A stretch of 6,173 nucleotides of DNA. Origin: Bacillota bacterium. Lineage in GTDB: Bacteria > Bacillota > Sulfobacillia > JAJZYS01 > JAJYTV01. Both the position numbers and the translations under genes were made by a program. The notes below the pieces were generated by a model. The model worked only from the letters and a program-made list of their open reading frames with translations, had not been told where the DNA came from and did no database searches. Within the stretch, counting starts at the first letter, position 1. Each line of letters starts with the position of its first letter. Positions 5,160-6,173 of the stretch are shown here, one piece after another. The stretch covers positions 1 to 6,173 of the forward strand of contig JAKAPV010000181.1 of the NCBI GenBank assembly GCA_021806845.1, written 5' to 3'.

Positions 5160-6173
5160 ATGCGCCGCATCCGGATCTTCGACACGACGCTGCGCGACGG
5201 GGAGCAGTCCCCGGGCGTCAACCTGATGCGAGAGGAGAAGATCGAGATCGCCCGCCAGCTCGAACGCCTCGGCGTCGACATCATCGAGGCGGGCTTCCCG
5301 ATCACCTCGGGCGGCGACATGGAGGCCGTGCAGGCGATCGCGCGCGAGGTGCGCTCTCCGGTCATCACGGCCCTCGCGCGCACCAACGCCGCTGACATCG
5401 AGGCCGCGGCGAAGGCCCTCGAGCGGGCGGCGAGGGCCCGCATCCACGTCTTCACCTCGTTCTCGCCGGTGCACCTCCGCTACATGCTGCGCAAGACCGA
5501 GGACGAGGTGATCGAGATGAGCGTCGCCGCGATTGCGGCGGCGCGCAGGTACGTCGACGACGTGGAGTTCTCCGGCCAGGACGCGATGCGCTCCGATCCC
5601 GCCTTCGTCCTGCGCGCGATCGCGGCGGCGATCGGCGCGGGCGCGACCACGATCAACATCCCCGACACAGTGGGCTACACGGCGCCCGAGGAGTTCGCCG
5701 CCCTGATCCGCGGTGTGCGCGAGCAGGTGCCGGGCGCAGGCGGCGTGCACATCTCGGTCCACTGCCACAACGACCTCGGCCTCGCCGTCGCGAACACGCT
5801 CGCGGGGCTCATGGCCGGCGCCGACCAGTGCGAGGTTGCGGTGAACGGGATCGGGGAGCGCGCCGGCAACACCTCCCTCGAGGAGGTCGCGATGGCGATC
5901 GCGACGCGCCAGGACTTCTTCCGCATGGAGACCGGCATCGACGCCCGGGAGATCGGGCGGACGAGCCGCCTCGTCAGCCGACTCACCGGCATGCCGGTGC
6001 AGCCCAACAAGGCGGTCGTCGGCGCGAACGCCTTCGCCCACGAGGCCGGCATCCACCAGGACGGCGTCCTCAAGGAGCGCACCACCTACGAGATCATGAA
6101 CCCCCAGGACATCGGCCAGGGCGAAACCCAGCTCGTGATGGGCAAGCACTCCGGCCGCCACGCCTTCCAGAAG
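5160..6173 (+). CDS. leuA: 2-isopropylmalate synthase, 5' part (gene continues past the window)
   Basis: This open frame runs from ATG at 5160 to the window edge: 338 codons without a stop, compared with roughly 500 or more in full LeuA. The enzyme condenses acetyl-CoA with 2-oxoisovalerate, the first committed step of leucine synthesis. The TIM-barrel catalytic domain is complete. DTTLRDGEQSPG at 8-19 holds R12 and metal ligand D13; HCHNDLG at 201-207 gives metal ligands H201 and H203; NGIGERAGN at 229-237 gives N237. HEAGIHQDGVLK at 294-305 and TYEIM nearby belong to the linker region and favour LeuA over citramalate or homocitrate synthase. The C-terminal allosteric domain that binds leucine lies outside. 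AGGAGG at 5147-5152, 7 nt upstream, supports the start, and 26 nt separate it from ilvC. The close spacing and T-box indicate cotranscription with ilvN and ilvC. LPVHL-type variation appears in the FTSFSPVHL segment, where relatives often have IATS. Confidence 0.95.
   Translation, partial: MRRIRIFDTTLRDGEQSPGVNLMREEKIEIARQLERLGVDIIEAGFPITSGGDMEAVQAIAREVRSPVITALARTNAADIEAAAKALERAARARIHVFTSFSPVHLRYMLRKTEDEVIEMSVAAIAAARRYVDDVEFSGQDAMRSDPAFVLRAIAAAIGAGATTINIPDTVGYTAPEEFAALIRGVREQVPGAGGVHISVHCHNDLGLAVANTLAGLMAGADQCEVAVNGIGERAGNTSLEEVAMAIATRQDFFRMETGIDAREIGRTSRLVSRLTGMPVQPNKAVVGANAFAHEAGIHQDGVLKERTTYEIMNPQDIGQGETQLVMGKHSGRHAFQK

Noticed and set aside
4995..6161. Long minus-strand open frame opposite ilvC and leuA
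   Set aside because: The plus strand encodes LeuA with intact metal-binding motifs through the window edge. The antisense frame is a GC-codon shadow.

Overview
The window is strongly GC-rich bacterial DNA. Codon third positions in the real genes are almost always G or C, and the ribosome binding sites are strong and purine-rich. It holds two fatty-acid/acyl-CoA type genes that converge on each other, a long non-coding stretch, and the start of a branched-chain amino acid operon preceded by a T-box riboswitch.

Layout. (1) 17-1681 (+): an AMP-forming acyl-CoA synthetase with all core motifs intact. (2) 1682-1763: a short convergent gap with GC-rich hairpins. (3) 1764-2564 (-): a crotonase-fold protein resembling ECHDC3, with a TTG start and without the two catalytic glutamates of true enoyl-CoA hydratases; a perfect 9-bp inverted repeat lies just upstream of its ribosome binding site. 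(4) 2602-2964: no supportable gene. (5) 2965-2994: a good sigma70-type promoter, followed by about 230 nt that can fold into several strong hairpins. (6) about 3230-3502: a T-box leader that can be assigned almost base by base: Stem I with K-turn and AG-bulge/T-loop motif, IIA/B pseudoknot, GTTATC motif, T-box sequence with a 7-nt acceptor bulge, and a 13-bp competing terminator. (7) 3531-4076 ilvN, 4096-5133 ilvC, and 5160 to the window edge leuA (5' part), closely spaced and in one direction, so very likely one operon.

How it works together. IlvN is the regulatory subunit of acetolactate synthase, IlvC makes the dihydroxy acid precursor of valine, isoleucine and leucine, and LeuA commits carbon to leucine. 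The T-box would read through into the operon when a matching tRNA is uncharged. The best specifier candidate is CTC (leucine), and the T-box bulge matches a tRNA with discriminator A. The catalytic subunit gene ilvB, which normally sits before ilvN, is absent: only 29 nt separate the terminator from the ilvN start.

Organism. T-box control of ilv/leu genes is known mainly from Firmicutes, Actinobacteria, Chloroflexi, Deinococcus-Thermus and Deltaproteobacteria. With this high GC and an acyl-CoA catabolic neighbourhood, a GC-rich member of one of these groups or of a related uncultured phylum is likely, but I cannot name it. No mobile element, CRISPR array, tRNA or rRNA is visible. The most interesting parts are the T-box in an operon lacking ilvB, and the unexplained structured RNA region before it.
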